From NCBI GenBank assembly GCA_031761405.1, contig JASEVX010000007.1, positions 64,474,293-64,538,292 on the forward strand: a stretch of 64,000 bases of DNA, read 5' to 3'. The position numbers and the translations under genes are program-made. The notes under the pieces were generated by a model that had not been told where the DNA came from, ran no database searches, and saw only the letters and a list, made by a program, of their open reading frames with translations. Of this stretch, positions 21,875-33,633 are shown piece after piece; position 1 is the stretch's first letter, and each line of letters opens with the position of its first letter. This DNA comes from Serripes groenlandicus (lineage: Eukaryota; Mollusca; Bivalvia; Cardiida; Cardiidae).

Positions 21875-22971
21875 TAGGTTAAAAAACCCAAACAAGGTTA
21901 CTTTTAAGGCCAAATTAAAAAAAAAAATACATGAATTTAATATATATATTAATTTTGTTTGTTGGAAATTATTATTTTATAGACCATTTCTGTTTATATG
22001 TTTTTCATTGTGTTAGTTGATAAAACCTTCTGTACAGATGAAACAGCTTAAACTTTAGATTCCATGGATTGATTTACAAGTTATCTTAACAAAAAATCCA
22101 CTTTTTACTTCTAGTGAGTTAATTTCTCAATTTTTCGATCTTTGAACTGACATAAGCTGGGCAGCCGATCTGCATGGTTACACAAGCTTATTTCTGATGC
22201 AGCTACTGCAAATAGCTTTTGGAAATAATGAAGTAAAGGCCCAAATCACTCAAATTACATAACTTCCCTTTTCTTACATTCTTTTAATCAGATATGGAGT
22301 TAAAACATGATTTTCTGTCAATATGGAACCAGACATACATCATTGAGAACATAACTATGTGATATAACTGAAATAGTGTTGAAGGAATCCTAACAGACTG
22401 TATTCAAGGGTTCAGTTTGACAGTGTCTTAGTAAGAAATAATTAAGGGTTATAATCAAGATTAAATACAGTCAGTTGTATTACACCATATTTAGGAGGAC
22501 GGAAATGAGAAACAGTAATCCAGTTCTGCTTACACTTCTAATCAATGTTCCCAAAACAGAAAGACATCTCCAGTCATGTCTGCAAAGTGAATTAGGTATA
22601 TTGATGTCAGTGTGTTACATGTATATAGTTTTATTGGTCTTCCAACATGCACACATTCTACTACAATACATAATAGATCTACATGGAATGCTCTGTTTTT
22701 TGTTTGTTTGTCTAAAACAGTTAAACGCTATGAGCAACCTTTGATTTGCTCTTAATATATCAAGGGTTATCTCTAGTTTCAGAATTAGTGCCATGATTCA
22801 GGACTGAGTTTTCAAGAGAAAACATTAATTTTATAAGGACAAATTTTGACAGAATGAGCAGTGCAAATAAATTTGAAATGACTAATAAACAGAAGTAATT
22901 TGTAATTTTTTAGGAAAAAGATTGGTATGTTTCAGAAAAGTAAATACAGCGACAACCTTTCAAAGTTCAAG
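21875..22971. other. 1.1 kb without recognised repeats or exons
   Basis: This is one of the longer repeat-free intron stretches. Small open frames are present (for example 22475-22744) but none looks conserved. Confidence 0.45.
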
Positions 22972-23001
22972 AGAAAGCGTCTATATGAGGGAAAGGGTTA
23001 A
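22972..23001 (+). mobile_element. piggyBac-like MITE, 30 bp solo end
   Basis: AGAAAGCGTCTATATGAGGG followed by AAAGGGTTAA only. Confidence 0.7.
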
Positions 23002-23223
23002 TTTTCTCTGCAGTTCCCAATATCCATCTTGTAACCAGACTTCAAATTAGACGATCGAGCCACATGAAAATCAAACTTCAAAAGTTTCTCTTATGAAAGA
23101 TGATTTAGATTGGATAGCTAAATATTAAAAATGAGATTTATAGACAATTATCCTCTAGACTGTTTTAAATGAGCTTTTACAAGTAGCATAAATGGGTAGG
23201 GAGGAATTGAGCAGGATTGAGCA

Positions 23224-23452
23224 TTAACCCATTCCCACATAAAGACGTATGTTGACCCCTCTGCAGCAGACGACTATTGAAAACATTGTTTTAAAAGTAG
23301 AAATTGCACAGAATGAGCAATTTCTCTTTTGCCTAAATGTTTTCAACTTTTTTCAGTAATTATACCTTCATTTCAAGAGATTTTGTCTGTTTTTGTGTAG
23401 ATGTTTCTAAAGTCGTCTGCTGCAAATTTGCTGTATGTGGTAAAAGGGTTAA
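23224..23452 (-). mobile_element. piggyBac-like MITE, complete type B
   Basis: TTAACCCATTCCCACAT left end, TGGTAAAAGGGTTAA right end. Confidence 0.88.
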
Positions 23453-23560
23453 GTTGCCCATTTTTACCTGTGACTCCGACTCAACAGAAGTACTCAGCAA
23501 TACATTCTTCCAGTGGAGAAAAAATTGGCATAGAGGTTTCTTTTTTCTTTCAAAAGCCAC

Positions 23561-23833
23561 TTAATCCTTTCCCATATGTAGACGCATAATTGTCTCCTCT
23601 GCTGAGTAGAGCCAGTTGCTTGGGAAGATTGTTGTGTGGAGTACTGGTGTGAGAAAACCAGGAAACACATGTGTAGGTGAACTGGCCGCCGTGATATGAC
23701 CGATAAATTGTTAAAAACGGCGTTAAACCCCAATCAATCAACCTCTGCTGAGTAGACGACTTTTGAAATCATTGTTGTAAATGGAGAAATTATGACGTCT
23801 ACTGTTGGTTTGTTGTATGTGGGAAAAGGTTAA
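23561..23833 (-). mobile_element. piggyBac-like MITE with a SINE insert
   Basis: The left part is 23561-23610 and the right part is 23742-23833; one copy of the 15 bp CCTCTGCTGAGTAGA is the target duplication. Confidence 0.85.
23611..23741 (+). mobile_element. 5'-truncated SINE (ATCAATC-tailed family)
   Basis: It matches the last ~130 bp of the SINE at 35302-35582: GCCAGTTGCTTGGGAAG to GGCGTTAAACCCCAATCA. It is flanked by CCTCTGCTGAGTAGA at 23596-23610 and 23742-23756. The tail resembles molluscan RUDI-like V-SINEs as I recall them. Confidence 0.85.
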
Positions 23834-23998
23834 CCATTTCTCTCATACAGACGCTTTCTGACGTCTGTGCAGCAGACGACTTTTGCCACAATTTGTTCGA
23901 CTCTATATTTAAACTCATTAATCAAAATTGTTCATATGTTGATGTAGATGTTTTCAAAGTCATCTGCTGCAGATTTGTTGTATGTGGGGAAGGGTAAA
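23830..23998 (-). mobile_element. piggyBac-like MITE with central deletion
   Basis: It shares TTAA with the previous copy. The palindromic centre is absent, leaving GACTTTTGCCACAATTTG; the right end is GTGGGGAAGGGTAAA. Confidence 0.8.
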
Positions 23999-24051
23999 CG
24001 AAGACATGTAGGGCCAGCACCTGGTATATGGCAGTTTTGAAAAAATATCTT

Positions 24052-24340
24052 TCACCCTTTCCCACATACAACATATCTGCAGCAGATCACTGTGCCAACA
24101 TTTGTGCAAATATATCTTAATAAAACTCAACAAATGAAAGTGTAACTATTTAATATAGTTGAAAACATCGTGGCAAAAGTAGAACTTGCTCATCATGAAC
24201 CTTGTGATCAGTAGATCCAACAATAATTACGTAGAATTCTTGTTTAGTTTTGACAATTGATTTTGAAAGTGTTGTTGGATAAATCATAGTTGAAAGTATG
24301 GTAGAAAAGGAAAGACATTTCATTTTGAACAATTTCTTAA
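24052..24340 (+). mobile_element. piggyBac-like MITE, rearranged type B
   Basis: A clear left end (ACCCTTTCCCACATACAAC, CTGCAGCAGATCAC) and GTTGAAAACATCGTGGC. The second half is scrambled, with a second half-palindrome near 24300. Confidence 0.6.
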
Positions 24341-24365
24341 AGATAAACGCATCAGGCCTAAAATA

Positions 24366-24587
24366 AAATATTGTTTGTTTGCCGCTTCCGCCCGACCCAC
24401 GTGTTTACCGCCGGTCCAAATTTTGTTACGACCCTTCCAAAAAAAATGTTTTCCTTTTCTTTCCTTTTAATCATAATAAAATAAAAAAGTTGCAAGTCTG
24501 TCTGAGAATTTTTTTTTATTTACCTACCTACCTACCTACCTACCAACCCCTTATTGGCATGGGTCGGAAGCAGCAAACAAACAATTT
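24366..24587. mobile_element. TIR element containing an (ACCT)n tract
   Basis: AATATTGTTTGTTTGCCGC with CGACCCA at the left faces GGGTCGGAAGCAGCAAACAA at the right. A (ACCT)n microsatellite (24519-24543) sits between them. Confidence 0.65.
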
Positions 24588-24588
24588 T

Positions 24589-26224
24589 TAGCTCACCTAT
24601 GCACGAAGTGCAAGGTGAGCTATTGTGATCACATTTTGTCCGGCGTCCGTCCGTCGTCCATCGTCAACATTTGAGCTTGTTAACACTCTACGGGCTACAT
24701 TTTGCATCCAATCTTCATGAAAGTTTATCAGAACGTTCATCTCCATAAAATCTTGGACAAGTTCGAAACTGGGCGATATGAGGTCAAAAACTAGGTCACT
24801 AGGTCGAATTGAAGGAAAATCTTGTTAACACTCTGGAGGCCACATTTTCAACTTGAGCATATTGAAACTTTATCAGAATGTTTGTCTTGATGATATGTAG
24901 GTCAAGTTCGAACATGGGTCACGTTGGGTCAAAAAGTAGGTCACTAGGTCAAATTGAAGGAAAATCTTGTTAACACTCCAGAGGCCGCGATTTTTGCTTC
25001 AGCAGTTTGAAATTTTGTCAAAATGTTTGTCTTAAAAATATCTAGGTCAAGTTCGAATATGGGTTATGCCGGGTCAAAAACTAGGTCACTAGGTCAAATT
25101 GAAAGAAAATCTTGTTAACACTTTTGATGCCGCATTTTTTGCTGCAGCAGCTTGAAATTTGGTCAGAATGTTTGTCTTAAATATATCTAGGTCAAGTTCA
25201 AATATGGGTCATATTGGGTCAGAAACTAGGTCACCAGGCCAAATTGAGGGAAAATCTTGTTAACTCTGTAGAAGCCGCATGTTTTGCTTCAGCGGCTTGA
25301 AATTTGTTCAGAATATTGAGCTGAATGATATCTAGGCCAAGTTCAAATATGGGTCATGTCGGGTCAAAAACTAGGTCACTAGCCCAAATTGAAAGAAAAT
25401 CTTTTTTACACTTTGGATGCCGCATTTTTTGCTTCAGCAGCTTGAAATTTTGTCAGAATGTTTGTCTTAAAGATATCTAGTTCAAGTTCAAATATGGGTC
25501 ATATTGGATCAGAAACTAGGTCACTAGGCCAAATTGAGGGAAAATCTTGTTAACTCTGTAAAAGCTGCATTTTTTGCTTCAGCAATTTGAAATTTGGTCA
25601 GAATGTTTGTATAAATGATATCTAGGCCAAGTTCGGATATGGGTCATGCTGGGTTAAAAACTAGGTCACTAGACCAAATTGAAGGGTAATCATGTTAACA
25701 CTCTGGATACTGCATTTTTAATTTCAGCATGATAAAACTTGTATCAGAATGTTTTTCTTGATGATATGTAGGCCAAGTTTGAATATGGGTCATGCTGGAT
25801 CAAAAACTAGGTCACTAGATCAAATTGAAGGAAAATCTTGTGAACACTTTGGATGCCGCATTGTTTGCTTCAGCAGCTTGAAATTTGGTCAGAATGTTTG
25901 TCTGAAATATATCTAGGTCAAGTTCAAATATGGGTCATATTGGATCAGAAACTAGGTCAATAAAGGAAAATATTGTTCAAACTCCGGAGGCCGCATTTTT
26001 ACTTTGAGCAAGTTGAAACTTAGTCAGAATGTTGTCTTGATGATATCTAGTCCATGTTGGAATATGGGTCATATCAGGTAAAAAATATAGATCACTAGGC
26101 CAAATGAAGGAAAGTATTGTTAACACTGTGGAGGTTGCATTCAGAATAATTGTCTTGATGTGTTTTGCATTGCAGTACATTGTATAATTAAGGTGAGCGA
26201 TCCAGGGCCATCATGGCCCTCTTG
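24589..26224 (+). mobile_element. Pearl-like element with ~10 core repeats of ~145 bp
   Basis: The head hairpin TAGCTCACC...GCACGAAGTGC...GGTGAGCTA follows a T run, then CCGTCCGTCGTCC. Core units are marked by CTAGGTCACTAGG at ~24791, ~24936, ~25081 and ~25226 and continue to ~26100. The end is hairpin GGGCCATCATGGCCC, TCTTG, T's. This is the longest member in the window; copy number of the core varies between members (3 at 10820, ~10 here). Confidence 0.88.
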
Positions 26225-26513
26225 TTTAATTGTAACCTCACAGATAAGTTTTTGTTTAGTCTTACCCTGAGACAGAATTATGACCTTATGCATACAGCAT
26301 TAATGCCATTAAACATAAATGCTTCCACAGCAGGCCATGAGCATGCATAACAGTTACTCTTTTCCCGCAACATTTTCAATTACATTTACAATTTACGAAA
26401 TGATACATTTTCGAAGATATAGATCGAATCAGGTAGAGATCTTTATCTATTAAATATGTTTCTTTAAAAAAGTGACCAGATTGACTGTTATGTAATTTTT
26501 ATGAATTTATTGC
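26225..26513. other. No recognisable feature
   Basis: Intronic sequence with nothing I can assign. Confidence 0.4.
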
Positions 26514-26692
26514 TTAATTCTTTCCCACATACAGCAGCAGACAACTTTCAAAACATACAGACAGAAATGGGGAAAAATCTGAATGATTGAGAATATGAAT
26601 ATCGTGGCAAAGGTAAAATTGCTCATAATGTTTTCAAAAGTTGTGTGCTATAGAGGCATCAGAGAGCGTCTGAATGTGGGAAAGGGTTTAAC
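26514..26692 (+). mobile_element. piggyBac-like MITE, internally deleted type B
   Basis: TTAATTCTTTCCCACATA left and GTGGGAAAGGGTTTAA right; the second half of the central palindrome is missing. Confidence 0.8.
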
Positions 26693-26868
26693 TTATATGT
26701 TGATTATGGTTGATAAAGTAGGTACATGTACTTCCTTTTTCGAAGATATGTTTGAGGGATGAATTACGATCGTGACGAGTTGTTAATACTCTATAATGAC
26801 TGCAGTTTGATGTGAGCTTCAATAATGTGATGTTGTCTGAAAACGTCAGGATGTCATGTTCGACCTAC

Positions 26869-27095
26869 TTAACCCTTACCCACATACAACAAATCTGCAG
26901 CAGACAGTTTTCATGACGTCTAGGGTAAAGATATGGAAAATCCCTTTAAATGAAAGTTTGATTATTGAAAAGATTTGTGAACAAATTGTGGCAAAAGGAG
27001 AAATTGTTCATGAGCAATTTCTCATTTTGCCTCATTATCATCCAATGTTGTATGCTTCAAAAGTGTCATATTTTGTCTGAAATGAAAGGGCTTAA
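26869..27095 (+). mobile_element. piggyBac-like MITE, type B
   Basis: TTAACCCTTACCCACATACAAC left; GAAATGAAAGGGCTTAA right. Confidence 0.85.
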
Positions 27096-27321
27096 CCCTT
27101 TCCCTCAAAAGACAATTTTGCAGCAGCCGTCTTTGAACGTTTTTTGTCAAAACATAGAAAATCTCCATAATTGAATGGATAACCTATGACTAAAAGTGGT
27201 AAACATTGTGGCAAAAGGAGAAATTGCACGTTTTGTGCAATTTCTTCTGTTGTCACTATGTTTTCAAAAAGCCGTCTGCTGCAGAGGCATCAGAAAGCGT
27301 CTATATGAGGGAAAGGGTTAA
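27092..27321 (+). mobile_element. piggyBac-like MITE, complete type A
   Basis: It shares its left TTAA with the previous copy; both ends and the centre are intact. Confidence 0.92.
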
Positions 27322-27936
27322 GTTCTCATAACATGACAAATATGTAAGAAAATAAACCTCAGTGATCCTATAGATCTTTGACATTTAAACATTATTCTCT
27401 ATATAATTTGCTAAAAACAAGAAAGACAACAAAGGACTGTTAGATGGTTCAATGTTCATTGCATCCATCTTTTCAACTATATATAGATTTAATACTTCTG
27501 ATGGATATTAAAGATTGTAAAAAAGTCATGAACAAGTTGATTAGTTGAAGTATGTAAATGGTTATAACCCATAACTCATTATAGGTGAAGTCAGAGCACT
27601 ACTGTAAAGCATAATTATGATAGTTACAGTGCCATGGCTTTCTGTTGATGGAATTGATGACTGATTTGGTAAACAGGGATATTCTTTGCTAAAATTAATA
27701 TATTAAAAAATATATATTCTAAGTCTTTCAGGGGAAAAAATACAAAACTTGATAAAAGAAAAAGAGTGAAGGGTGATTTGAGTGCAGCTTCAAATATGTG
27801 TATCACAATATATAAATTAATTTTGCTTCATCTGTGTTATTTAATTACGGCTTCTCACACTTAACATTGTAGCTGTGAAAAGGAACACAGTTGAGGGAGT
27901 GGGGTCTTGCAGGGGTTCCTGTGAGATAGGATAGAG
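27322..27936. other. No recognisable feature
   Basis: Intronic sequence; I see no repeat or exon. Confidence 0.4.
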
Positions 27937-28066
27937 TTTAGAGCTCTTTTCCCCAAAATATCTTTCTTATTATCCAACCAAACCCTATGTGTGTATACTC
28001 ACAACATAGGGTCAGAGGGACAAATAAGGATTTTAGAACATCCAAAATGCCCTTATCTAGAGCTCT
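27937..28066 (+). mobile_element. CAGAG-family MITE, one end worn
   Basis: AGAGCTCTTTTCCCC, CCAACCAAACCCTATG, CAACATAGGGTC and CCCTTATCTAGAGCTCT are its marks. Confidence 0.7.
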
Positions 28067-28154
28067 GGCGGCCATTGATCTGTTGGTTTTCATGTTGTCC
28101 AGATGATAATTCATAAAAGAGATGATGGATTTGAATAACTTTTGTTACAGGTTT

Positions 28155-28365
28155 TTAACCCTTTCCCTCATACAACAATTCTGCAGCAGACGACTTTGAA
28201 CATATTTTGTCAACAAATAGAAAGTCTCTAAATTGAATGGATAACCTATGACTAAAAGTGGAAAACATTGTGGCAAAAGGAGAAATTGCTCGTTCTGAGC
28301 AATTTCTTCTTTTGTCACTATGTTTTCAAAAGGCTGTCTGCTGCAGAGGCGTCCGAAAGGGTTAA
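28155..28365 (+). mobile_element. piggyBac-like MITE, type A with short right end
   Basis: Near-consensus, but ~20 bp before the right terminus is deleted (GCGTCCGAAAGGGTTAA). Confidence 0.9.
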
Positions 28366-28604
28366 ACAAAAATATGGTCACAGTGTATATGTATGCACAG
28401 TAACTATTGTATATAGATGCAGATGCTATCTGTAAGTATTTATAATATATTCTGTATTGCACCAGATTCATCAATGTAACTATACTTTTAGATGTACATG
28501 ACTGTACGATGCTAAAAAAAGGAGAAGTTATATGTTCACTTTTGTCAGATTATACTTGTGACATGCTTTGGGTGAACAATACTGTTACTGAACATGGTAT
28601 TGTT

Positions 28605-28863
28605 TATAACCCTTTCCTACATATAGACGCTTTCTGACGCATCTGCAGAAGACAACTTTTTAAAACATTGTGACAAAATGAGAAATTGCTCAAAACAAGC
28701 AATTTCTCCTTTTGTCACATTGTTTTCAACACCTTTCAGTACCTTCATTTATATAGATTGTTTGTGTTTTTGCCTAGTTGTCTGTGTATGACTAGGGGAT
28801 TATGTCCTACGTTTGAGTTCAAAGTCGTCTGCTGCACGTTTGTTGTATGTGGGAAAGGGTTGA
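28605..28863 (-). mobile_element. piggyBac-like MITE, type B with ~35 bp extra
   Basis: Left AACCCTTTCCTACATATAG, right GTGGGAAAGGGTTGAA; an unexplained extra segment lies near 28775-28815. Confidence 0.8.
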
Positions 28864-29093
28864 ACCCCTCTTTTGAGACAACATCAACATTGTGTTCAAT
28901 CTATAACTTGGAAATGTAGATAGAATATATATGTGGGCATCGTGTTTTGGATCTGATTTGTGTAACAGTTAAAATTTTTACTTCTTACTGCAAACTGGAT
29001 CCAAACTTTTTCAGAAGTTAAAAAAATAAGCTCTTCGGAACGTATTCAGAAATTGAAGACAATAAAATAACACCCCTATTCATTTAACCCTTT

Positions 29094-29312
29094 CCCACAT
29101 ACAGTAAATCTGCAGCAGATGACTTTAAAATAAACGAATCCAAACTATAGAAAATCTCTTAAAATAATAGTATGATTATTGAATAAAGTTGAAATCATTG
29201 TGGCAAATGGAGAAATTGCTCATTATGAGCAATTTCTCCTTTCTCCACAATGCTTTCAAAAGTCGTCTGCTGCAAAGGCGTCAGGAAGCCTCCGTATGTG
29301 GGAAAGGACTAA
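29094..29312 (+). mobile_element. piggyBac-like MITE, complete type B
   Basis: Near-perfect central palindrome GAGAAATTGCTCATTATG...; the right TTAA is mutated to CTAA. Confidence 0.9.
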
Positions 29313-29489
29313 TAAAGAGAGGTCCCTTTTTAAATGCCATTACTCTCATGAAAACAACCTGCTGTTGACAAGTAATGGGAAAATGTCATCAGACCTGTGT
29401 GGGTGATGAAAATAACACTATGATTTTGATGATTGTATAGCATTCGTCCAGGTCATTCATGTGTTAATTACCTTTTGTTACCAATATTT

Positions 29490-29790
29490 GAAAATTATTT
29501 CCTTCCAAAAGTATATAGGCCTGATTTGAAAACAATTAAGCATATGTATGTTAACAAGATTGCTCAAATTGTTCGGATCCATTGAAAAACATGGCTGCCA
29601 AGGGTGGGGTTTCCTTATATGGATTTGTTTACAAAAATATTGTCCAAAAGTGATTTGAAGATAAAAAAAAATAAAAAAAACTTTCCCGAAAGTGCTGACC
29701 TGATTTGAAGTTAAAACAAATATTGTCCAAAGGCCTGACTTGAAAATTATTCAGCATAAATTTTCACTTATGTTTTTATCTTGGCAAAGA
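29490..29790 (+). mobile_element. Helentron/pearl-like core fragment
   Basis: Repeated CCAAAAGT(A/G) ... CCTGATTTGAAAA blocks and CCATTGAAAAACATGGC match cores at 7950-8290; no ends are visible. Confidence 0.5.
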
Positions 29791-29996
29791 AAGGTCTGTA
29801 TGTGTTAACATTTTAATACAGCATATCAAGTTGTAATGGTTAATGTGATGATTGCTTGTTAGGGGATGAAACAGGATGTAGCACTTTACAATGTCACCAT
29901 TTCCTGACAACTGTGAACCGACCTGTGACAGTGTGTAGTGAATATCTGGTCCTTTAGTTTGCCTTTTGGCCATTTTAGTTGCCTGACACATAGGGG

Positions 29997-30150
29997 GGTC
30001 TCTTCTCTGCGGTCTGTTGAGTCCCGGTAGCGATGCTGGCTGTCAATCCAGGGGTTGCGAGTTTGAATCCCAGCTTGAAATTCATTCAGACGTTTGACAA
30101 AAAGTCACTGTGACAAGTCATTCGTCTTTTACCATGGGCTATATATCGGG
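29997..30150 (+). mobile_element. ATCAATC-tailed SINE, tRNA head only, decayed
   Basis: CCCGGTAGCGATGCTGGC, then CAATCCAGGGGTTGCGAG with B-box-like AGTTTGAATCC, then GACAAAAAGTCACTG and CGTCTTTTACCATGGGC, parallel to 35302-35440. Confidence 0.7.
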
Positions 30151-30489
30151 AAAATATATTTTATGAACAAATTGAGGAATTTTCCCTCCTTTGTCTATGT
30201 AAAAAAAAATCCCCCTTCCATTCAAATTCAAGACAGTGTAAGAATTAGCAACATCCCCCTTCTAGATTGGAAACTTGTTTAATCTGTACACTCTTTTATA
30301 AATATAGCAATACACAAAGTACTGACAACTTATTGTTAATCACATCATTGTAGTTGATACATGATGTGGCATTTGAAAGTTCAGTTACAATGGACTAGTT
30401 TGTGTGAACTTTTAATACATAATTATCCTTATCTTACTTCCAAAATTCAATACATCTGATGAAGTTATTACGGTTGGAAACATCTTAAT

Positions 30490-30630
30490 TTGCAAATGGC
30501 TGCAACCTGCAGTAGAATTTGAAAACATCAAAAATGAGAGTTTAAATTATTTATAAGAGTTCAAAACATTGTGGCATTTTCTGCCTTTGAGTCTTATGTT
30601 TTCAAAAGTAGAGGCGTGGGAAAGTGTTAA
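30490..30630 (+). mobile_element. piggyBac-like MITE, strongly decayed
   Basis: TTATAAGAGTTCAAAACATTG and GTAGAGGCGTGGGAAAGTG with TTAA are recognisable. Confidence 0.5.
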
Positions 30631-31050
30631 AGTTTATCACGTACAGCAGACTAAAGTATTGATGGAAAAGGAGAAATTTATTGTTTTCAGTAATATTTCT
30701 GTAATCATTCTGAAATTGACTGCTTACACAAAGTCATGTGTCTAATGTTCTGTCAAGGAAAGGGTTATATTAAATGTGTATTCAGAGCCTATGTCTTATA
30801 AACTGCATGCTTGCTGTATATAATATACTGTATATCCATGTATAAATTCAGGACATTTCACGCTTCTATTTAAAGACAGTTTTTAAAGTGAAATTTCAGG
30901 ATATGACAAAAGTGATTTGGATCAAATTTTCCATTATATTTCCATCATATAAATAATTTTTCACAAATAGGCATGAGGCCACTAATAATCATAGGAAAAG
31001 GAAGTAATGCTTAGAATTAATGATATCTCCATAATGCATTCACCATAATG
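30631..31050. other. No clear feature
   Basis: A faint MITE-like trace near 30660-30770 (GGAGAAATTTATTG, AAGGAAAGGGTTA); otherwise unassigned. Confidence 0.35.
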
Positions 31051-32813
31051 CAGGGCTGTACAAATCCCAAAGCCCGACGCCCGGGACAAGTCATAAATCG
31101 CATCGGGCAAGTCGCTAATTGCAACATCTCAGTCCCGGACAAGTGGCATTTTCCAAAAATCCACGTCCCATTATATCAACCCATTTACGTAACAACTGTG
31201 AATGTAAATTACTGTGTATGGTAGCCCGGCTTAATTACTAACACACATGTCTGTCGTGTATAAATTTGACTGTATGTTACATGGGAAAAACCACTCGCGC
31301 GTGACCTTAACAAATCAATAACAGTAGGCGGAGTTACCCACCTGTCATATCGAGTGATTTCAGCCAACCGAATCGCGTCAGTAATAGTCGATTTACGTGG
31401 TATATATATCCAATAAGGCGGTCCAATCATAAGTGACAATTGTTCCTTGGGGCTGTGTTATTTCATAAAAGCTAGGGAATTACCTATGGATCGGTCTCAT
31501 TAAAATATTCCCTTAAATGTATTTTGATCCATATTTCTACTTTCGGTATGCGATGTTTGCAAACTGGTGCAAACCGGTTCAGAAAGACTTTTAAGAAATT
31601 TTCGCTATGCAGAAGTTAATAAAATAAATTCGATCCAAATTAAAGACAATACGACAACTGCTAAAAATTATCTTGCCGTTTATCAATTTGAAATACCTTC
31701 AAGATCAACATAATATTCGTAATATCAGGGACACAAAGAAAATTGTTTGGAATGAAATATATAAATGATTCCCCCGAGTATGATAATTGCCCAATCACGG
31801 CTTTGTTTACCAAAATTAATTAGCATAAATGGCGGGAAAAAAATCATATGACTTAATAGTTGCGATTTCATTGGGTGAATGACATTCGCGACCTGACGAC
31901 CCCGATGTTTACATTCAACGCTGTTTACCGATTTCTAATTCTCAAAGTAGGGAACCATGATTAACATTGCGCAATCATCAAAATGGCGGCTATGCTGCGA
32001 ATAATACCGCAACACCAATCTGACTAAAGTACGAGATCTGACTAAATGTAAATGCGTAGCGTTAATAGGAGATGATTTTAATGAGATTGACCGCAACACA
32101 TGAAACAAATTTAACGTTTTGTTGTCTTTCATTTTTTTTGACAATATTTTTTTTATTAAATAACTACATTAAACCTGATAAATTTGACTTTTGGTTGATA
32201 AAATTGAATTGATTTAATATGTCTTTCTTTGTAAAACTGACCCACGTATCGTACACTGCCCTGTTTCGGTGAGGGACCTAAATCGGTGACCTTAAATTTT
32301 GTTATCTTCAATTTGAAAAGTGCTATTGCATCATTTGACTATGTGGTCTGAAGTTTAACATTTCTGTCAATAGCTTTTGAATCTTTTGTAAATATGGATA
32401 AAATACATACATTTTATGCAGAATATTTCAAATAACCTTGTGAAAAATAATGTCTTTTCCAAATTTCATTTTTTTTTTACTGAATGCTGCACTACAGGTC
32501 TTTTTGCAATAATGTTATTGAATTGGTCACTACCCTTAAAGCATGTACATTGTGTGTTCTTATTATAATATCTTTATACAGAACTAGAAAAAAAACAACT
32601 AAAAAACAATTAAAACACTCAAGAAACCGCGATCCGGGCTACCAGCTTCCAAATCTGGTAACCCAGTGGGCTACCACACAATTTTTAAATTTGTCACATG
32701 TTAAACTTTGTGTGCAGAAAAGTGGGACAAGTGAGAATCTTAGCAGGACAAGTGGCATTCTGAAAGTCACTTGTCCTGGACAAGTGGCTGAATTTTTTTT
32801 TTGTACAGCCCTG
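31051..32813 (-). mobile_element. CAGGG element, copy 2, inverted, SINE-free
   Basis: CAGGGCTGTACAAATCCC at the left and TTTGTACAGCCCTG at the right, flanked by TAATG on both sides (31046-31050, 32814-32818). It is collinear in reverse with 19431-21358, including the YY1-like site (31979-31990). It has no insertion at the position where copy 1 carries a SINE. Confidence 0.88.
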
Positions 32814-32991
32814 TAATGCTCTCTTCGTTATCGCGAAATATAGTTTCCTTCTTGTTCAATTAAACATTACCTTGTCTAAATTTACATGTTGGGTAATAGC
32901 TTGGTATGTCAAATCTAATCAGTTTCGATGGACTTAGTGGGATGGATACCCTTTTGATGTTAAACTGTCCTGTTGATTAATTTACGGATCA

Positions 32992-33210
32992 TAGACCCTT
33001 TCCTACATACAACAAATCTGCAGCAGACCACTTTTTTTCAAAGCTATGGATATCCTATATTAATAGAAGAAAAATATTGAATTAAATTGATAACATTATG
33101 GCAAAAGAAGAAATTGCTCATTTTGAGCAATTTCTCCTTTTTACCGCAATGTTTTCAAAAGTCGTCTGCTGCAGAGGTTAAGAAAAGGTCTGTCTGTGGG
33201 AAAGGGTTAA
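32992..33210 (+). mobile_element. piggyBac-like MITE, type B
   Basis: ACCCTTTCCTACATACAAC left; TGGGAAAGGGTTAA right; palindromic centre present. Confidence 0.85.
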
Positions 33211-33221
33211 GCTTATTTAAT

Positions 33222-33401
33222 CCTTAACCACCCAATTTGATGCTTTGAAGTGGAAGATCTTTTGAAAACCTTGTTGCAAAAGACGATTATAAGCAAGTTC
33301 ACCATTTACCATGCCCTGTTTACAAGTGAATTTAATAACTTTTTTGCATCGTGTTGTCACTGTTTTCTGCTGCAAATTTGCTGCATGTGGAAAAGGGTTA
33401 A
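33222..33401 (-). mobile_element. piggyBac-like MITE, decayed
   Basis: TTAACCACCCAATTTG left, ATGTGGAAAAGGGTTAA right. Confidence 0.65.
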
Positions 33402-33633
33402 TTAACCCTTTCCCTCATACGACAATTCTGCAGCAGACGACTTTGAACTTAGTTTGTCAAAAATTAGAAAATCTCTATAAATGAATGGATATAACCTATG
33501 ACAAAAAGTGGAAAACATTGTGGCAAAAGGAGAAATTGCACGTTTTGTGCAATTTCTTCTTTTGTCACTATGTTTTCAAAAAGCCGTCTGCTGCAGAGGC
33601 GTCAGAAAGCGTCTATATTAGGGAAAGGGTTAA
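33402..33633 (+). mobile_element. piggyBac-like MITE, complete type A
   Basis: It abuts the previous copy as TTAATTAA, two targets side by side. Confidence 0.92.
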
